Positions 14,359 through 22,908 of a stretch of DNA of 40,880 nt are shown here, one piece after another. Position numbers and translations under genes: made by a program. Below the pieces are notes generated by a model. It did not search any database. It was not told the origin of the DNA and saw only the letters and a program-made list of their open reading frames with translations. Source of the stretch: Clostridiales bacterium (GTDB taxonomy: Bacteria > Bacillota > Clostridia > Oscillospirales > Acutalibacteraceae); NCBI GenBank assembly GCA_019415925.1, contig DXYG01000014.1:1-40880 (forward strand). The letters run 5' to 3'. The stretch's first letter is position 1, and every line of letters begins with the position of its first letter.

Positions 14359-14383
14359 GGATATAAACAAAAAGTATCTGCAA

Positions 14384-14806
14384 TTATTTATTTTCAACAA
14401 GAGCAAACGACAGCTCGGCGCTTACGCACAGCTTGCCGTCAACATAACCCTTAGCGTCAATGAAGTAAAATGCACCTCTGCTCTTTGTCAATGTGCATAC
14501 GCTCTCAAGGGTATCACCCGGCTTAACGGGATTTTTGAACTTTACATTGTTCATCTTTGTGAAATAAGGCGTGCAATTTTTAACCTTGTCTGCAAGCAGG
14601 CAACAGCTTGCCTGTCCCATCATTTCGCAGAGGATAACGCCCGGAACAACAGGGTTGCCGGGGAAATGTCCCTGCAAAAAGAACTCGTCGCCTTTGATTG
14701 TATATCTGCCCTTTGCCGTGTTTTCATCTACGCTTTCAGCCTCTTCAACGAGGAGCATATTGTCACGGTGAGGGAGGATTTTTTTGATTTCTTCCTGATT
14801 AAGCAT
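14384..14806 (-). CDS. fabZ: 3-hydroxyacyl-ACP dehydratase FabZ
   Basis: 140 residues, standard for FabZ, which dehydrates 3-hydroxyacyl-ACP in elongation. The hot-dog signature is ILPHRDNMLLVEEAE near the start, then QGHFPGNPVVPGVILCEMMG, with catalytic His (GHFPG) near 47 and Glu (LCEMMGQ) near 61. NVKFKNPVKPGDTL follows. The site AAGGAAATATAGCT precedes the ATG. It lies between accB and accC, the usual Firmicute order. Confidence 0.97.
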   Translation of the reverse strand: MLNQEEIKKILPHRDNMLLVEEAESVDENTAKGRYTIKGDEFFLQGHFPGNPVVPGVILCEMMGQASCCLLADKVKNCTPYFTKMNNVKFKNPVKPGDTLESVCTLTKSRGAFYFIDAKGYVDGKLCVSAELSFALVENK

Positions 14807-14849
14807 AGCTATATTTCCTTTTCATTTTGACTGTATAAGTAGGTGATTA

Positions 14850-14908
14850 ACATAAATTGCGTTGCAATTTATGCGGGCACAGCACGCCGTGTCCCTGCGT
14901 CAACGTTG
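14850..14908. repeat. GCCGTGTCC dispersed repeat copy
   Basis: AATTGCGTTGCAATTTATGC followed by GGGCACAGCACGCCGTGTCC and CTGCGTCAACGTTG. The last part matches the core at 55-82 with one change. The AATTGCxTTGCAATTT arm matches 40747-40769. It lies in the 129-bp gap between fabZ and accB. Confidence 0.75.
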
Positions 14909-14935
14909 AATATTTATATTATTAACTAAAATTTA

Positions 14936-15400
14936 TCAGTTGATTTTAAACAGCGGCTGACCGTATTCTACAAGCTCTCCGTCCTTTACGAGAACTTCAA
15001 CGATTTCGCCGTCCTCTTCAGCCTGAATTTCGTTCATACACTTCATAGCCTCGATAATGCAGACAACGTCGCCCTTCTTGACCTTTTTGCCTGCGCTTAC
15101 ATAGGGAGCCTTTCCGGGAGCGGAAGCGGCATAGAAAACGCCTACGATGGGAGCGTCGATTGTCTTTGAATTGTCGGCAACGGGTGCCGCAGGAGCGGCA
15201 GGAGCTGACTCAACAACAGGTGCAACGGGTGCAGGAGATGCAACGCCGTTTGCAACAGGGATTGTATTTACAATCTGCTGTGCAGGCTGAGCCTTTTCAA
15301 GACGGATTTTCGAGCCGTCCTTTTCTACAATTTCAAGCACGGATAATGATGAGTCCTCAAGAACCTTTATTAACTCCTTGATTTGTTCAGTGTTATACAT
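14936..15400 (-). CDS. accB: Biotin carboxyl carrier protein of acetyl-CoA carboxylase
   Basis: 154 residues from MYNTEQIKELIKVLEDSSLS; this ATG has GAAAGGA upstream, whereas the longer frame overlaps fabF. After a Pro/Ala-rich linker (about 45-80), the biotinyl domain shows GVFYAASAPGKAPYVSAGKK and the biotinylation motif CIIEAMKCMNEIQAEEDGEI (the Lys of EAMKC). It ends with YGQPLFKIN. It carries CO2 between AccC and AccA/AccD. It lies 26 bp downstream of fabF. Confidence 0.96.
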   Translation of the reverse strand: MYNTEQIKELIKVLEDSSLSVLEIVEKDGSKIRLEKAQPAQQIVNTIPVANGVASPAPVAPVVESAPAAPAAPVADNSKTIDAPIVGVFYAASAPGKAPYVSAGKKVKKGDVVCIIEAMKCMNEIQAEEDGEIVEVLVKDGELVEYGQPLFKIN

Positions 15401-15426
15401 AAGCAATGTCCTTTCAGAATAGCTAT

Positions 15427-16656
15427 TTAAATCTTTTTGAATACAACGCAAGCGTCGTGACCGCCGAAGCCGAGGTTTGTTGAAGCCGCAACGTTCACAT
15501 TGCGCTTAACAGCCTTGTTGGGAGTGTAATTGAGGTCAAGCTCCTCGTCAGGCTCGTCAAGGTTGATTGTCGGGGGAATAATACCCTCGTCAAGAGCCTT
15601 TATTGCGGCAATTGCCTCTACTGCGCCTGTTGCACCGAGCATATGACCTGTCATTGACTTTGTAGAGCTGATGTTAACGTCATAAGCCTTCTGACCGAGA
15701 GCGGTTTTGATAGCCATTGTTTCTGTTAAATCGTTTAGGTGTGTGCTTGTGCCGTGTGCGTTGATATAGATTTCTGCGTCGTCGGGAACGTTAGCCTCCT
15801 TGAACGCAATTTCAATTGCTCTTGCAAGACCTGCACCCTCGGGGTCGGGAGCAGTTACGTGGTGAGCGTCGCAGGTGTTGCCGTAGCCGCAGAACTCAGC
15901 GTAAATCTTTGCGCCTCTTGCCTTTGCGTGCTCGTACTCCTCAAGGATAAGCATACCTGCACCCTCGCCCATAATAAAGCCGTCACGGTCCTTGTCAAAC
16001 GGACGTGAAGCCTTCTTCGGGTCGGGATTGGTTGAAAGAGCCTTGATGTTCTGGAAGCCTGCGATTGTGAGCGGAGAAATAACAGCCTCGGTGCCGCCTG
16101 CTATTACAGCGTCAACATAGCCGTCCTTTACTGCATGGAAAGCCTCGCCGATTGAGTTTGTACCTGTTGCGCAGGCACTCATAACAGAAAGTGAAGCGCC
16201 CTTTGCGTTAAAGCGGATAGCAACGTTTCCTGTTGCGATGTTGCCGATCATCATAGGAATAAAGAACGGAGAAACCTTCTTTGCGCCGCCCTTTTCCATA
16301 GCGATTGTGTTCTTTTCAAAGGTGTGAAGTCCGCCGATACCTGCGCCGATGTAAACACCGAAACGGTTTTCATCAATCTTGCCCATAATGCCGCTGTCGT
16401 CAACAGCCTGCTGTGCAGCCGCAAGAGCGTACTGTGTGTAAAGGTCAAGCTTTCTTACTTCTCTTTTTTCAATATACTTTTCGGGTTCAAAGTTCTTTAC
16501 AGTACCTGCAATGTGAACCTTTAAATCGCTTGTGTCAAACTCTGTGATTGTTTCAATACCGCAAACGCCGTCAACAAGGTTTTTCCACATTGTGTCAACG
16601 TCGTTGCCAACGGGAGTGATTGCGCCAAGTCCTGTTACTACTACTCTTCTGCTCAT
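15427..16656 (-). CDS. fabF: 3-oxoacyl-ACP synthase II (KASII)
   Basis: 409 residues from MSRRVVVTGLGAITPVGNDV, with GGAGG 6 nt upstream of this ATG. The Cys-His-His triad is visible: SACATGTNSIGEAFHA (nucleophile near 163), INAHGTSTHLNDLTE (His near 300), and SMTGHMLGATGAVEAI (His near 337). FabF condenses malonyl-ACP with acyl-ACP. It follows fabG after a 212-bp spacer that carries hairpins and a possible small repeat. Confidence 0.97.
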   Translation of the reverse strand: MSRRVVVTGLGAITPVGNDVDTMWKNLVDGVCGIETITEFDTSDLKVHIAGTVKNFEPEKYIEKREVRKLDLYTQYALAAAQQAVDDSGIMGKIDENRFGVYIGAGIGGLHTFEKNTIAMEKGGAKKVSPFFIPMMIGNIATGNVAIRFNAKGASLSVMSACATGTNSIGEAFHAVKDGYVDAVIAGGTEAVISPLTIAGFQNIKALSTNPDPKKASRPFDKDRDGFIMGEGAGMLILEEYEHAKARGAKIYAEFCGYGNTCDAHHVTAPDPEGAGLARAIEIAFKEANVPDDAEIYINAHGTSTHLNDLTETMAIKTALGQKAYDVNISSTKSMTGHMLGATGAVEAIAAIKALDEGIIPPTINLDEPDEELDLNYTPNKAVKRNVNVAASTNLGFGGHDACVVFKKI

Positions 16657-16664
16657 ATTTACCT

Positions 16665-16800
16665 CCGAACAGGAAAATGAAAAATTTACAATTAACAATT
16701 AATGGTCGCTGCGCTCCGGATTAATATTCAGGTTATTACTGCAAAGCTGCACTACCGATAATATTTTTCCACTTTCCATTTTCAATTTTTAATTATGTTT
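16665..16800. repeat. Possible MITE-like element between fabG and fabF
   Basis: Left end GGAAAATGAAAAATTTACAA and right end TTTCCATTTTCAATTTTTAA are imperfect inverted repeats. Between them GGTTATTACTGCAAAGCTGC continues to ACTACC as an imperfect hairpin. There is no coding potential. It widens the fabF-fabG gap in an otherwise tight operon. Assignment as an inserted element is an inference. Confidence 0.45.
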
Positions 16801-16868
16801 ACGGTCGGGACACCGTTCTGTGAAATACCGCCGAGCTATCCACTCGATTTGCCAACGGTGGCTCACCG

Positions 16869-17612
16869 TCACATTGCGAGGCCGCCGTCTACACGGATAA
16901 CTTCGCCTGTAACGTAGGCTGCTTCGTCGGAGCAAAGGAATGCTACAACGTTTGCAACGTCGTCGGGAGTACCGATGCGCTTTGCGGGAATCTGTGCCTT
17001 CATAGCGTCCTTTACCTTGTCGGAAAGCACGTTTGTCATATCGGTTCCGATATAGCCGGGAGCAACTGCGTTGGCTGTAACACCTCTGCCTGCAAGCTCC
17101 TTTGCAACGGACTTTGTAAGTCCGATAATGCCTGCCTTTGATGCGGAATAGTTAGCCTGTCCTGCGTTGCCGTTAAGACCTACAATTGAAGAAGTGCTTA
17201 CGATTCTGCCGAAACGCTTCTTCATAAAGTGCTTGTAGGTGTGCTTAATCATATTGAAAGTACCCTTGAGGTTTACGCCGATTACTGCGTCAAAGTCCTT
17301 TTCATCCATATTGAGAATGAGCTTGTCGCGTGTGATTCCTGCGTTGTTGATGAGAAAATCGATTCCGCCGAACTCCTCAATAACCTTTTCAACTACCTTC
17401 TGTGAAGCCTCAAAGTCGGATACGTCGCAGAAATATTGCTCTACCTTTGTGCCGTACTGTGAAAGCTCTTCCTTAGCCTTGATGCCTTCGCTCTCGTCGC
17501 CTACATAGAGAATTGCAATGTTTGCGCCGCCCTGTGCAAGCTTTGTTGCAATTGCAAGACCGATTCCTCTTGAGCCGCCTGTTACAACGGCTGTTTTATT
17601 TGTAAAATCCAT
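16869..17612 (-). CDS. fabG: 3-oxoacyl-ACP reductase FabG
   Basis: 247 residues, the usual SDR length. The NADPH-binding TGGSRGIGLAIATKL is at 11-25. LINNAGITRDKLILNM lies near 88. The catalytic Ser-Tyr-Lys are in STSSIVGLNGNAGQANYSAS followed by KAGIIGLTKS (Y152/K156 region). The C-terminus VTGEVIRVDGGLAM is typical. It reduces 3-oxoacyl-ACP. A GGAGG site precedes the ATG. It lies 63 bp downstream of fabD, and a small hairpin ACGGTG-AGC-CACCGT follows its stop. Confidence 0.97.
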   Translation of the reverse strand: MDFTNKTAVVTGGSRGIGLAIATKLAQGGANIAILYVGDESEGIKAKEELSQYGTKVEQYFCDVSDFEASQKVVEKVIEEFGGIDFLINNAGITRDKLILNMDEKDFDAVIGVNLKGTFNMIKHTYKHFMKKRFGRIVSTSSIVGLNGNAGQANYSASKAGIIGLTKSVAKELAGRGVTANAVAPGYIGTDMTNVLSDKVKDAMKAQIPAKRIGTPDDVANVVAFLCSDEAAYVTGEVIRVDGGLAM

Positions 17613-17675
17613 ATTGTTTACCTCCGAATTTATACGGCAGGAGCTAAGCCCTTGCCCTGCGAAATGTATATTAAA

Positions 17676-18578
17676 TCAAAGCTCCAGCGCCTCAATGTCG
17701 GCAGGAGTTTCAACCTTGAACGCCTTTACGTCGCCGTTGATTCTCTTTACAAGACCTGTCAGCGTTTTGCCGACTCCGACCTCGATAAACGTATCAACTC
17801 CGTCGGCAATCATATTTTCAACGATTGTCTGCCACTTTACGGGGCTTTCGACCTGAGCCTTTACAAGAGCCTTGTAATCGCCCTCATACGGCTTTGCGGT
17901 TACATCAGAGTAAATAACGGTTTCAGGCTCTGAAAAATCAACATTCTCCATATACTCTGCAAGTCCGTCAGCGGCTTTTGCCATAAACGGCGAGTGGAAT
18001 GCACCGCTTACTGCAAGCAGCTTTGCTCTGCCGCCTGCTTCCTTTACGGCGTCGCAGAATTTGTCTGCATTTTCGCTTGTTGTTGCAACAACAGTCTGTG
18101 CAGGTGAATTGTAGTTTACGGGATATGTCTTGTCAAACTTAGCGCAAATCTCCTCAACCTGCTGAGGAGTAATCTTCATAACAGCCGCCATTGCACCAGG
18201 ATTCTCGGTAGCAGCCTTGTCCATAAGCTCGCCTCTTTTGCAGACAAGCCTGAATGCTTCTTCATCGGAGAGCATTTTTGAAAACGCAAGAGCCGCAATT
18301 TCACCGAGTGAAAAGCCTGCTACGCAGTCGGGCTTAACGCCCTTTTCAACAAGCGCATAAGCCGCCGCAAGGTCGGCTGTGAATACGCACGGCTGCGTGT
18401 TCACAGTCTTGCAAAGCTCCTCTGTACTGCCCTCAAAGCACTGCTTTGAAGTGCCCTCTCTTACAGAATCCGCCATATCATAAACAGCCTTTGCGGCAGG
18501 AGAAGCCTCGTAAAGCTCCTTGCCCATTCCGCTGTACTGTGCGCCCTGTCCCGAAAAAATAAACGCTATTTTACCCAT
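17676..18578 (-). CDS. fabD: Malonyl-CoA:ACP transacylase
   Basis: 300 residues. FSGQGAQYSGMGKELYEASP at the N-terminus, the nucleophile elbow VAGFSLGEIAALAFS (Ser near 91) and the catalytic histidine in VSGAFHSPFM (near 200) identify FabD, which loads malonyl groups onto ACP. The C-terminal FIEVGVGKTLTGLVKRI is typical. Its start overlaps the 3' end of fabK by 13 bp, and its GGAG site lies in the last codons of fabK, so the two are translationally coupled. Confidence 0.97.
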   Translation of the reverse strand: MGKIAFIFSGQGAQYSGMGKELYEASPAAKAVYDMADSVREGTSKQCFEGSTEELCKTVNTQPCVFTADLAAAYALVEKGVKPDCVAGFSLGEIAALAFSKMLSDEEAFRLVCKRGELMDKAATENPGAMAAVMKITPQQVEEICAKFDKTYPVNYNSPAQTVVATTSENADKFCDAVKEAGGRAKLLAVSGAFHSPFMAKAADGLAEYMENVDFSEPETVIYSDVTAKPYEGDYKALVKAQVESPVKWQTIVENMIADGVDTFIEVGVGKTLTGLVKRINGDVKAFKVETPADIEALEL

Positions 18579-19516
18579 TTTGTCGCTCCGTTCAATACTT
18601 CTTCAGCCTGTTCAAACATTTCAACAATCATCTCACGTGCAGGCTGTTCCTTTTTAACCATAGAGGCTACCTGACCTGCAAGCACTGTGCCGTTTGAAAC
18701 GTCACCCTCTCTTACAGCCAGACGAAGCTTGCCGATACCCATATTTTCAAGCTCCTCGTCCGAAACCTCTGATGAGTTGTACTCTGCCTTTGTGTATTCA
18801 CGTGTAAAGGCGTTTCTGATTGCACGAACGGGATGTCCGAGCCTTTTGCCCGTAACAACAGTGTCAATATCCTTAGCCTTTAAAATCTTATCCTTATATT
18901 CCTGAGCAATTGTACATTCCTCTGCAACAAGGAATCTTGTTCCTACCTGAACGCCCACTGCGCCGAGCATAAATGCAGCTGCAATCTGTCTGCCGTCTGC
19001 AATACCGCCAGCCGCAATTACGGGAATTGAAACAGCGTCAACAACCTGCGGTACAAGAGCCATTGTTGTCAGGTCGCCAACGTGACCGCCCGACTCGCCG
19101 CCCTCTGCGATAACAGCAAAAGCGCCGTTCTTCTCCATCTTTCTTGCAAGCGCAACGCTGGGAACTACGGGGATAACCTTAATTCCTGCTTCAAGCCACT
19201 TTGGCATATACTTGCCGGGATTTCCTGCACCGGTTGTAACAACCTTTATGCCTTCCTCGACAACAACGTCTGCAACCTCTGCTGCAAAGGGACTCATGAG
19301 CATAATGTTGACACCGAAGGGCTTGTCCGTAAGCTCCTTGCACTTGCGGATTTCCTCACGGAGCTGTTCGCCGTTTGAGTTCATTGCGGCAATAAGACCT
19401 AAGCCGCCTGCGTTTGAAACACCGGCAGCCAGAGATGCGTCAGCAACCCATGCCATACCTCCCTGAAATATAGGGAACTCAAGACCAAGTGACTGATCTA
19501 TAACGGTAGAAATCAT
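18566..19516 (-). CDS. fabK: Enoyl-ACP reductase II (FMN-dependent)
   Basis: 316 residues from MISTVIDQSLGLEFPIFQGG; the frame extends upstream but AAGGAG lies 11 nt before this ATG. It has the nitronate monooxygenase/FabK TIM-barrel blocks: NAGGLGLIAAMNSNGEQLRE, DKPFGVNIMLMSP, VIAEGGESGGHVGDLTTMAL with the active-site histidine, and PVIAAGGIADGRQIAAAFML for the phosphate loop. FabK does the last reduction of each elongation cycle and replaces FabI. It is the first gene of the nine-gene fab-acc operon behind the regulated promoter at 19645-19673. acpP and fabH, commonly just upstream, are absent. Confidence 0.95.
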   Translation of the reverse strand: MISTVIDQSLGLEFPIFQGGMAWVADASLAAGVSNAGGLGLIAAMNSNGEQLREEIRKCKELTDKPFGVNIMLMSPFAAEVADVVVEEGIKVVTTGAGNPGKYMPKWLEAGIKVIPVVPSVALARKMEKNGAFAVIAEGGESGGHVGDLTTMALVPQVVDAVSIPVIAAGGIADGRQIAAAFMLGAVGVQVGTRFLVAEECTIAQEYKDKILKAKDIDTVVTGKRLGHPVRAIRNAFTREYTKAEYNSSEVSDEELENMGIGKLRLAVREGDVSNGTVLAGQVASMVKKEQPAREMIVEMFEQAEEVLNGATKWVK

Positions 19517-19620
19517 ATGTACATTCTCCTTTTCTGCATTATACTGCGGTTTGTGACAACTCACTGCTTTGCAAGATTTCATCATACAAGCACAGGGCAC
19601 AAAGCCGCAGTTACCTTATT

Positions 19621-19651
19621 TTAGTATTATGGCATTTTAAGTTAATACTAA
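19621..19651. promoter_or_regulatory. Candidate operator: 9-bp inverted repeat over the fab promoter
   Basis: TTAGTATTA (19621-19629) and TAATACTAA (19643-19651) are perfect inverted repeats with a 13-bp spacer, giving half-site centres two helical turns apart. The right arm contains the -10 hexamer of the fabK promoter. Such a position fits a repressor. TTAGTA half-sites recall FapR/FabT-type fatty acid operators, but the regulator is not in the window and the identity is an inference. Confidence 0.65.
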
Positions 19652-19673
19652 CGCAAAAGAGTCCAAAAGTCAA
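19645..19673 (-). promoter_or_regulatory. Promoter of the fab-acc operon
   Basis: On the minus strand TTGACT (19668-19673) and TAGTAT (19645-19650) are 17 bp apart. The untranslated leader to fabK is about 120 nt. The -10 lies inside the inverted repeat at 19621-19651. Confidence 0.75.
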
Positions 19674-19693
19674 TATATATGTTCAACTTTTTG

Positions 19694-19714
19694 GGTAATA
19701 ACCCATTTATTACC
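19694..19714. promoter_or_regulatory. Second palindrome upstream of the fab promoter
   Basis: GGTAATAA (19694-19701) and TTATTACC (19707-19714) form a perfect 8-bp inverted repeat with a 5-bp spacer. It is centred about 31 bp upstream of the -35 hexamer, a position used by activators or co-operating repressors. No regulator is known. Confidence 0.5.
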
Positions 19715-19745
19715 AATATCAAAGCAAATATAACCTATATCACTT

Positions 19746-20063
19746 TCAGCTGCAATAATCCTCCAGCGATTTTTTGAGATTTTCCTCTCCCTTTACCTCT
19801 ATTCCCTTTTCAAGCAGCATAATATCCCCTTTCGGGAGCGTGCTGACAAGAGTATCGGTTGTCAGATACGGAGTGTTTTCTCCGAATCGGTAGACAACTA
19901 TGCGGTTGTTTTCGGATTTCAGCACAAAAACCTCGTTTTCACCGCCTTTGTTTTCCTGTGTAGCCGAAGTCTGAGTACCGACAGTTGCCGCAGGAGAGAC
20001 ATAAACGCTTGTAAACAGGCACACCATAAGTATTATTCCCGTAATAAGTACCAGCTTTTTCAT
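19746..20063 (-). CDS. Small secreted protein, BofC C-terminal-like
   Basis: 105 residues. An N-terminal signal or anchor (KKLVLITGIILMVCLFTSVY) is followed by a Gln/Thr/Gly-rich linker and a compact domain: VFVLKSENNRIVVYRFGENT, then LVSTLPKGDIMLLEKGIEVK and a C-terminal ENLKKSLEDYCS. The order (strand-rich NRIVVYR, SxLPxxDxxxLEKGI, LxxxLEDY) matches small Clostridial proteins often labelled BofC C-terminal domain. In Bacillus, BofC modulates sporulation signalling, but this protein lacks the rest of BofC, so function is open. AGTGAGGA precedes the ATG. It is divergent from the PBP gene. Confidence 0.7.
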   Translation of the reverse strand: MKKLVLITGIILMVCLFTSVYVSPAATVGTQTSATQENKGGENEVFVLKSENNRIVVYRFGENTPYLTTDTLVSTLPKGDIMLLEKGIEVKGEENLKKSLEDYCS

Positions 20064-20114
20064 TTTAAATTCCTCACTTTGAACGCTTATTACCCGTAGT
20101 TTTTCCCGAAAAGA

Positions 20115-20128
20115 GGTGAATATTCACC
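20115..20128. promoter_or_regulatory. 14-bp palindrome between divergent genes
   Basis: GGTGAATATTCACC is a perfect palindrome, 51 bp upstream of the small secreted protein gene and about 86 bp upstream of the -10 of the PBP gene. It has the size of a dimeric repressor site. The binding protein is unknown. Confidence 0.45.
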
Positions 20129-20190
20129 CTTTTACATAAAAAACCTTCGCTGAAACTCTATATTTTTTAATAAAAATTTAATTTAAGATA

Positions 20191-20219
20191 TTTATTTTTT
20201 TAATCTGAGGTGCTATAAT
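20191..20219 (+). promoter_or_regulatory. Extended -10 promoter for the PBP gene
   Basis: TGCTATAAT (20211-20219) is a perfect extended -10; the -35 region (TTTATT) is poor, as extended -10 promoters allow. It gives a leader of about 100 nt before the ATG at 20328. Confidence 0.6.
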
Positions 20220-20327
20220 AACTATTAATAGTGTTTTTTACTCTATTTTATCAACATAATTGTATTATAAAGACTTTACATTGTTTATTGAGTCTCAAAC
20301 AGGCAAATTGCCGTTAAAGGAGTAAAT

Positions 20328-22733
20328 ATGCGTAACAAACGTGAAACAGACATAAGCCGTTACACGGACAAATCCGCTGATACAGGCATTATTACCGAAA
20401 AAAGCGAAAGCGGAGTAAAAAGATTTTTTAAAGGGCTGGGGAAATTTCTGCTCACTGCCTTTACAATCTGCTTTGTTGCATTTTTCATAGCAGGAATTTC
20501 TCTTTCAATTTACATTTTCACGCTCGCTTCTGAGCCGACGGGCATTGACCTCAAGGCAAAATCACTTAATCAGACAAGCTTTATCTATATTAAGGACGAC
20601 AAAACAGGCGAGTTCAAGGAATATCAGACGCTTTACAGCACAGAGAACAGAATCTGGGTTGACAATCAGGATATTCCGCAGGCTATGAAGGACGCTGTTG
20701 TCGCAATTGAGGACAAGCGTTTTTATGACCACGACGGCGTTGACTGGGCAAGAACGCTCTCTGCTGTAGTAAACCTTGCTACGGGCGAGGACACCTACGG
20801 CGGCTCGACAATCACCCAGCAGCTTATCAAGAACATAACCGATGACAACGAGGTTTCAATCAACCGTAAGCTTCGTGAAATCTGCAAGGCGTTAAAGCTT
20901 GAGGACGAATATACAAAGGACCAGATTCTTGAGGCATACCTCAATGTCGTAAACTTCGGCAACAACTGTCAGGGTGTTGAAGCAGCCGCACAGCTCTATT
21001 TTGACAAGAGCATAAAGGACTGCTCAATTGCGGAATGTGCCGCAATTGCAGGCATTACGCAGAATCCGTCCTTGTGGAATCCCCTTGTTTATCCCGAAAA
21101 CAACAAAAGACGCCGTGAAGTCGTAATCAGCGAAATGTACGACCAGGGCAAGATTACAAAGTCCGAGTACGAACAGGCTATGAAGGAATCGGCAAATATG
21201 ACCTTTGTCGGCTTTCAGAATACCAAAGAAGATGACGATGACAACGACTACGTTCAGAACTGGTACATTGACCAGGTGTTCTATGATTTGAGAGAGGACC
21301 TTGCGCTGTATTACAATATCAGCGAGGAAGCCGCTTCCGAAAAGCTCTATACAGAGGGACTTAAAATCTACTGCGCAATGGACGAAGAAATGCAAAACTA
21401 TATAGAAGAGGCTGCGCAGAATATTGATAAAACCTACGATTCCGAGCTTCAGATTGGCTCAGTGCTTATGGGCTTTGACGGCAGGGTTATTGCTACCGTC
21501 GGAAGCTCAAAGAAAAAGACTCAGGCGCTTGAATGGGACAGAGCAACGCACTCGTCGTTACAGCCGGGTTCTTCAATCAAGCCCGTAATTGTTTATCCGT
21601 ACGCAATAGACAACAAAATGCTTTACTACTCGTCGCTTGTAAAGGACGAGCCTGTTGACAACTGGAAAGACGTAAACGGTCAGCTTGTATCGGGACCTAA
21701 CAACGCATACGGCAGTTATAACGGAGATATGCTGTTGCCCGATGCGATTGAAATTTCATCAAACGCAACAGCAGTTCAGACAATGAACTTAATCGGCGGT
21801 CCGTCGGTTGCCTACGAACAGGCTGTTACAAAAATGGGATTCAAAAAGCTTTCCGAGGAGGACGCAGGAAATACCGGTGCACTTTCAATCGGCGGTATGA
21901 ACGGCGGTGTTTCGGTAAGAGAAATGGCTGCTGCATACAATTATATGGGCAACGGCGGTCTTTACTACGAGCCGTACACCTACTACTACGTAACCGACTC
22001 TGAGGATAATATTATTATCGATAACCGTGAAGCAATTCCCAAGCAGGCTTATTCTGCCGAAACTGCTTCCATTATGAACAGACTTTTAAGCTACAATATG
22101 ACCTACACACAGCTCAGTCACACAGGCGCAAGTTACGCTAAAATCAGCGGCTGGGATGTTATCGGCAAAACAGGTACAACCGACTACAACAAAGACTCCT
22201 GGTTCTGCGGACTTTCTCCGTATGCAACCCTTGCAACATGGTGCGGCTTTGACCAGCCCGACAGTATTAGTGATGCAGGACGAACAGTTGCACCGAAGTT
22301 CTTTGCAAACGTAATGGGCAAGTACCTTGAGGGCAAGGAGCAGAAGGAATACAACCTCTCCCCCAACCTTGTTGAAGCGCAGTACAACCCCTATAACGGA
22401 CTTATCGTAACAACCGATTATCCGTCAGGCAGATATATAGGTTATTACACCGAGGACAATATGCCTGCGATGGGCGGATATTACGACTATAATGCCGGAA
22501 ACAGTAACTACAGCTCCGAAAGTTCAGGCGGAGAATGGAGCGGCTCAGGCGAAAGCTCCGGCAGCGGTGAAAACAGCGGCGGTGATGAAAACTCCGGCGG
22601 CGAAAGCAGCGAAGAGAACAGCGGAGGCGAAAGCAGCGGCGGTGAAAGCAGTAACCCCGAGGGCGGCGAAAGCAGTACGCCCGAAGGCGGCGGAGAAGGC
22701 GGCAACACCCCCGAGCCTGCACCCGAAGCATAG
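20328..22733 (+). CDS. Class A penicillin-binding protein (transglycosylase/transpeptidase)
   Basis: 801 residues. A short cytoplasmic tail and one membrane segment (about 41-65) lead to a GT51 glycosyltransferase domain (~100-270): IEDKRFYDHDGVDW with catalytic Glu128, GGSTITQQLIKN (158-169), KLREICKALKLE, and EAYLNVVNFGNNCQGVEAAA. The transpeptidase domain has S415-S-I-K418 (LQPGSSIKPV), S477-S-N479, and K614-T-G-T. It polymerises and cross-links peptidoglycan outside the membrane. The last ~65 residues are a low-complexity Ser/Gly/Glu tail (ESSGSGENSGGDENSGGESS) ending in a Pro/Glu stretch, probably disordered. AAAGGAG precedes the ATG. Single gene, PBP1a-like. Confidence 0.96.
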   Translation: MRNKRETDISRYTDKSADTGIITEKSESGVKRFFKGLGKFLLTAFTICFVAFFIAGISLSIYIFTLASEPTGIDLKAKSLNQTSFIYIKDDKTGEFKEYQTLYSTENRIWVDNQDIPQAMKDAVVAIEDKRFYDHDGVDWARTLSAVVNLATGEDTYGGSTITQQLIKNITDDNEVSINRKLREICKALKLEDEYTKDQILEAYLNVVNFGNNCQGVEAAAQLYFDKSIKDCSIAECAAIAGITQNPSLWNPLVYPENNKRRREVVISEMYDQGKITKSEYEQAMKESANMTFVGFQNTKEDDDDNDYVQNWYIDQVFYDLREDLALYYNISEEAASEKLYTEGLKIYCAMDEEMQNYIEEAAQNIDKTYDSELQIGSVLMGFDGRVIATVGSSKKKTQALEWDRATHSSLQPGSSIKPVIVYPYAIDNKMLYYSSLVKDEPVDNWKDVNGQLVSGPNNAYGSYNGDMLLPDAIEISSNATAVQTMNLIGGPSVAYEQAVTKMGFKKLSEEDAGNTGALSIGGMNGGVSVREMAAAYNYMGNGGLYYEPYTYYYVTDSEDNIIIDNREAIPKQAYSAETASIMNRLLSYNMTYTQLSHTGASYAKISGWDVIGKTGTTDYNKDSWFCGLSPYATLATWCGFDQPDSISDAGRTVAPKFFANVMGKYLEGKEQKEYNLSPNLVEAQYNPYNGLIVTTDYPSGRYIGYYTEDNMPAMGGYYDYNAGNSNYSSESSGGEWSGSGESSGSGENSGGDENSGGESSEENSGGESSGGESSNPEGGESSTPEGGGEGGNTPEPAPEA

Positions 22734-22778
22734 CTATAAAAGCCAATTTGTATTCAATAATAATCTTTTGATAAGATT

Positions 22779-22854
22779 GTAGGGAACGACCCCTGTGTCG
22801 TTCCTAAAGAAGTTTATCAGGTATTTAAGGAACAACACAGGGGTTGTTCCCTAC
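22779..22854. repeat. Long palindromic intergenic repeat (GGAACGAC type)
   Basis: The arms GTAGGGAACGACCCCTGTGT and ACACAGGGGTTGTTCCCTAC extend inward to CGTTCCTAAA/TTTAAGGAAC, forming a nearly complete ~30-bp stem with a ~17-nt loop. It has a few G-T changes. It resembles 14234-14358. It lies 45 bp after the PBP stop and may also end that transcript. Confidence 0.85.
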
Positions 22855-22908
22855 GATTTGGTTAATAAACATTTAATATATAAATAAACTGAAAGGTTAG
22901 GTAAAGAT

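Noticed and set aside
19517..19745. A missing acpP gene before fabK
   Set aside because: The gap is 229 bp, filled by the promoter and palindromes; no DSLD/E phosphopantetheine motif is found in any frame.
22402..22782. Long frames opposite and out of frame with the 3' end of the PBP gene
   Set aside because: They are caused by the Ser/Gly/Glu-rich low-complexity tail, which leaves other frames open. The PBP frame has the motifs and the start site.
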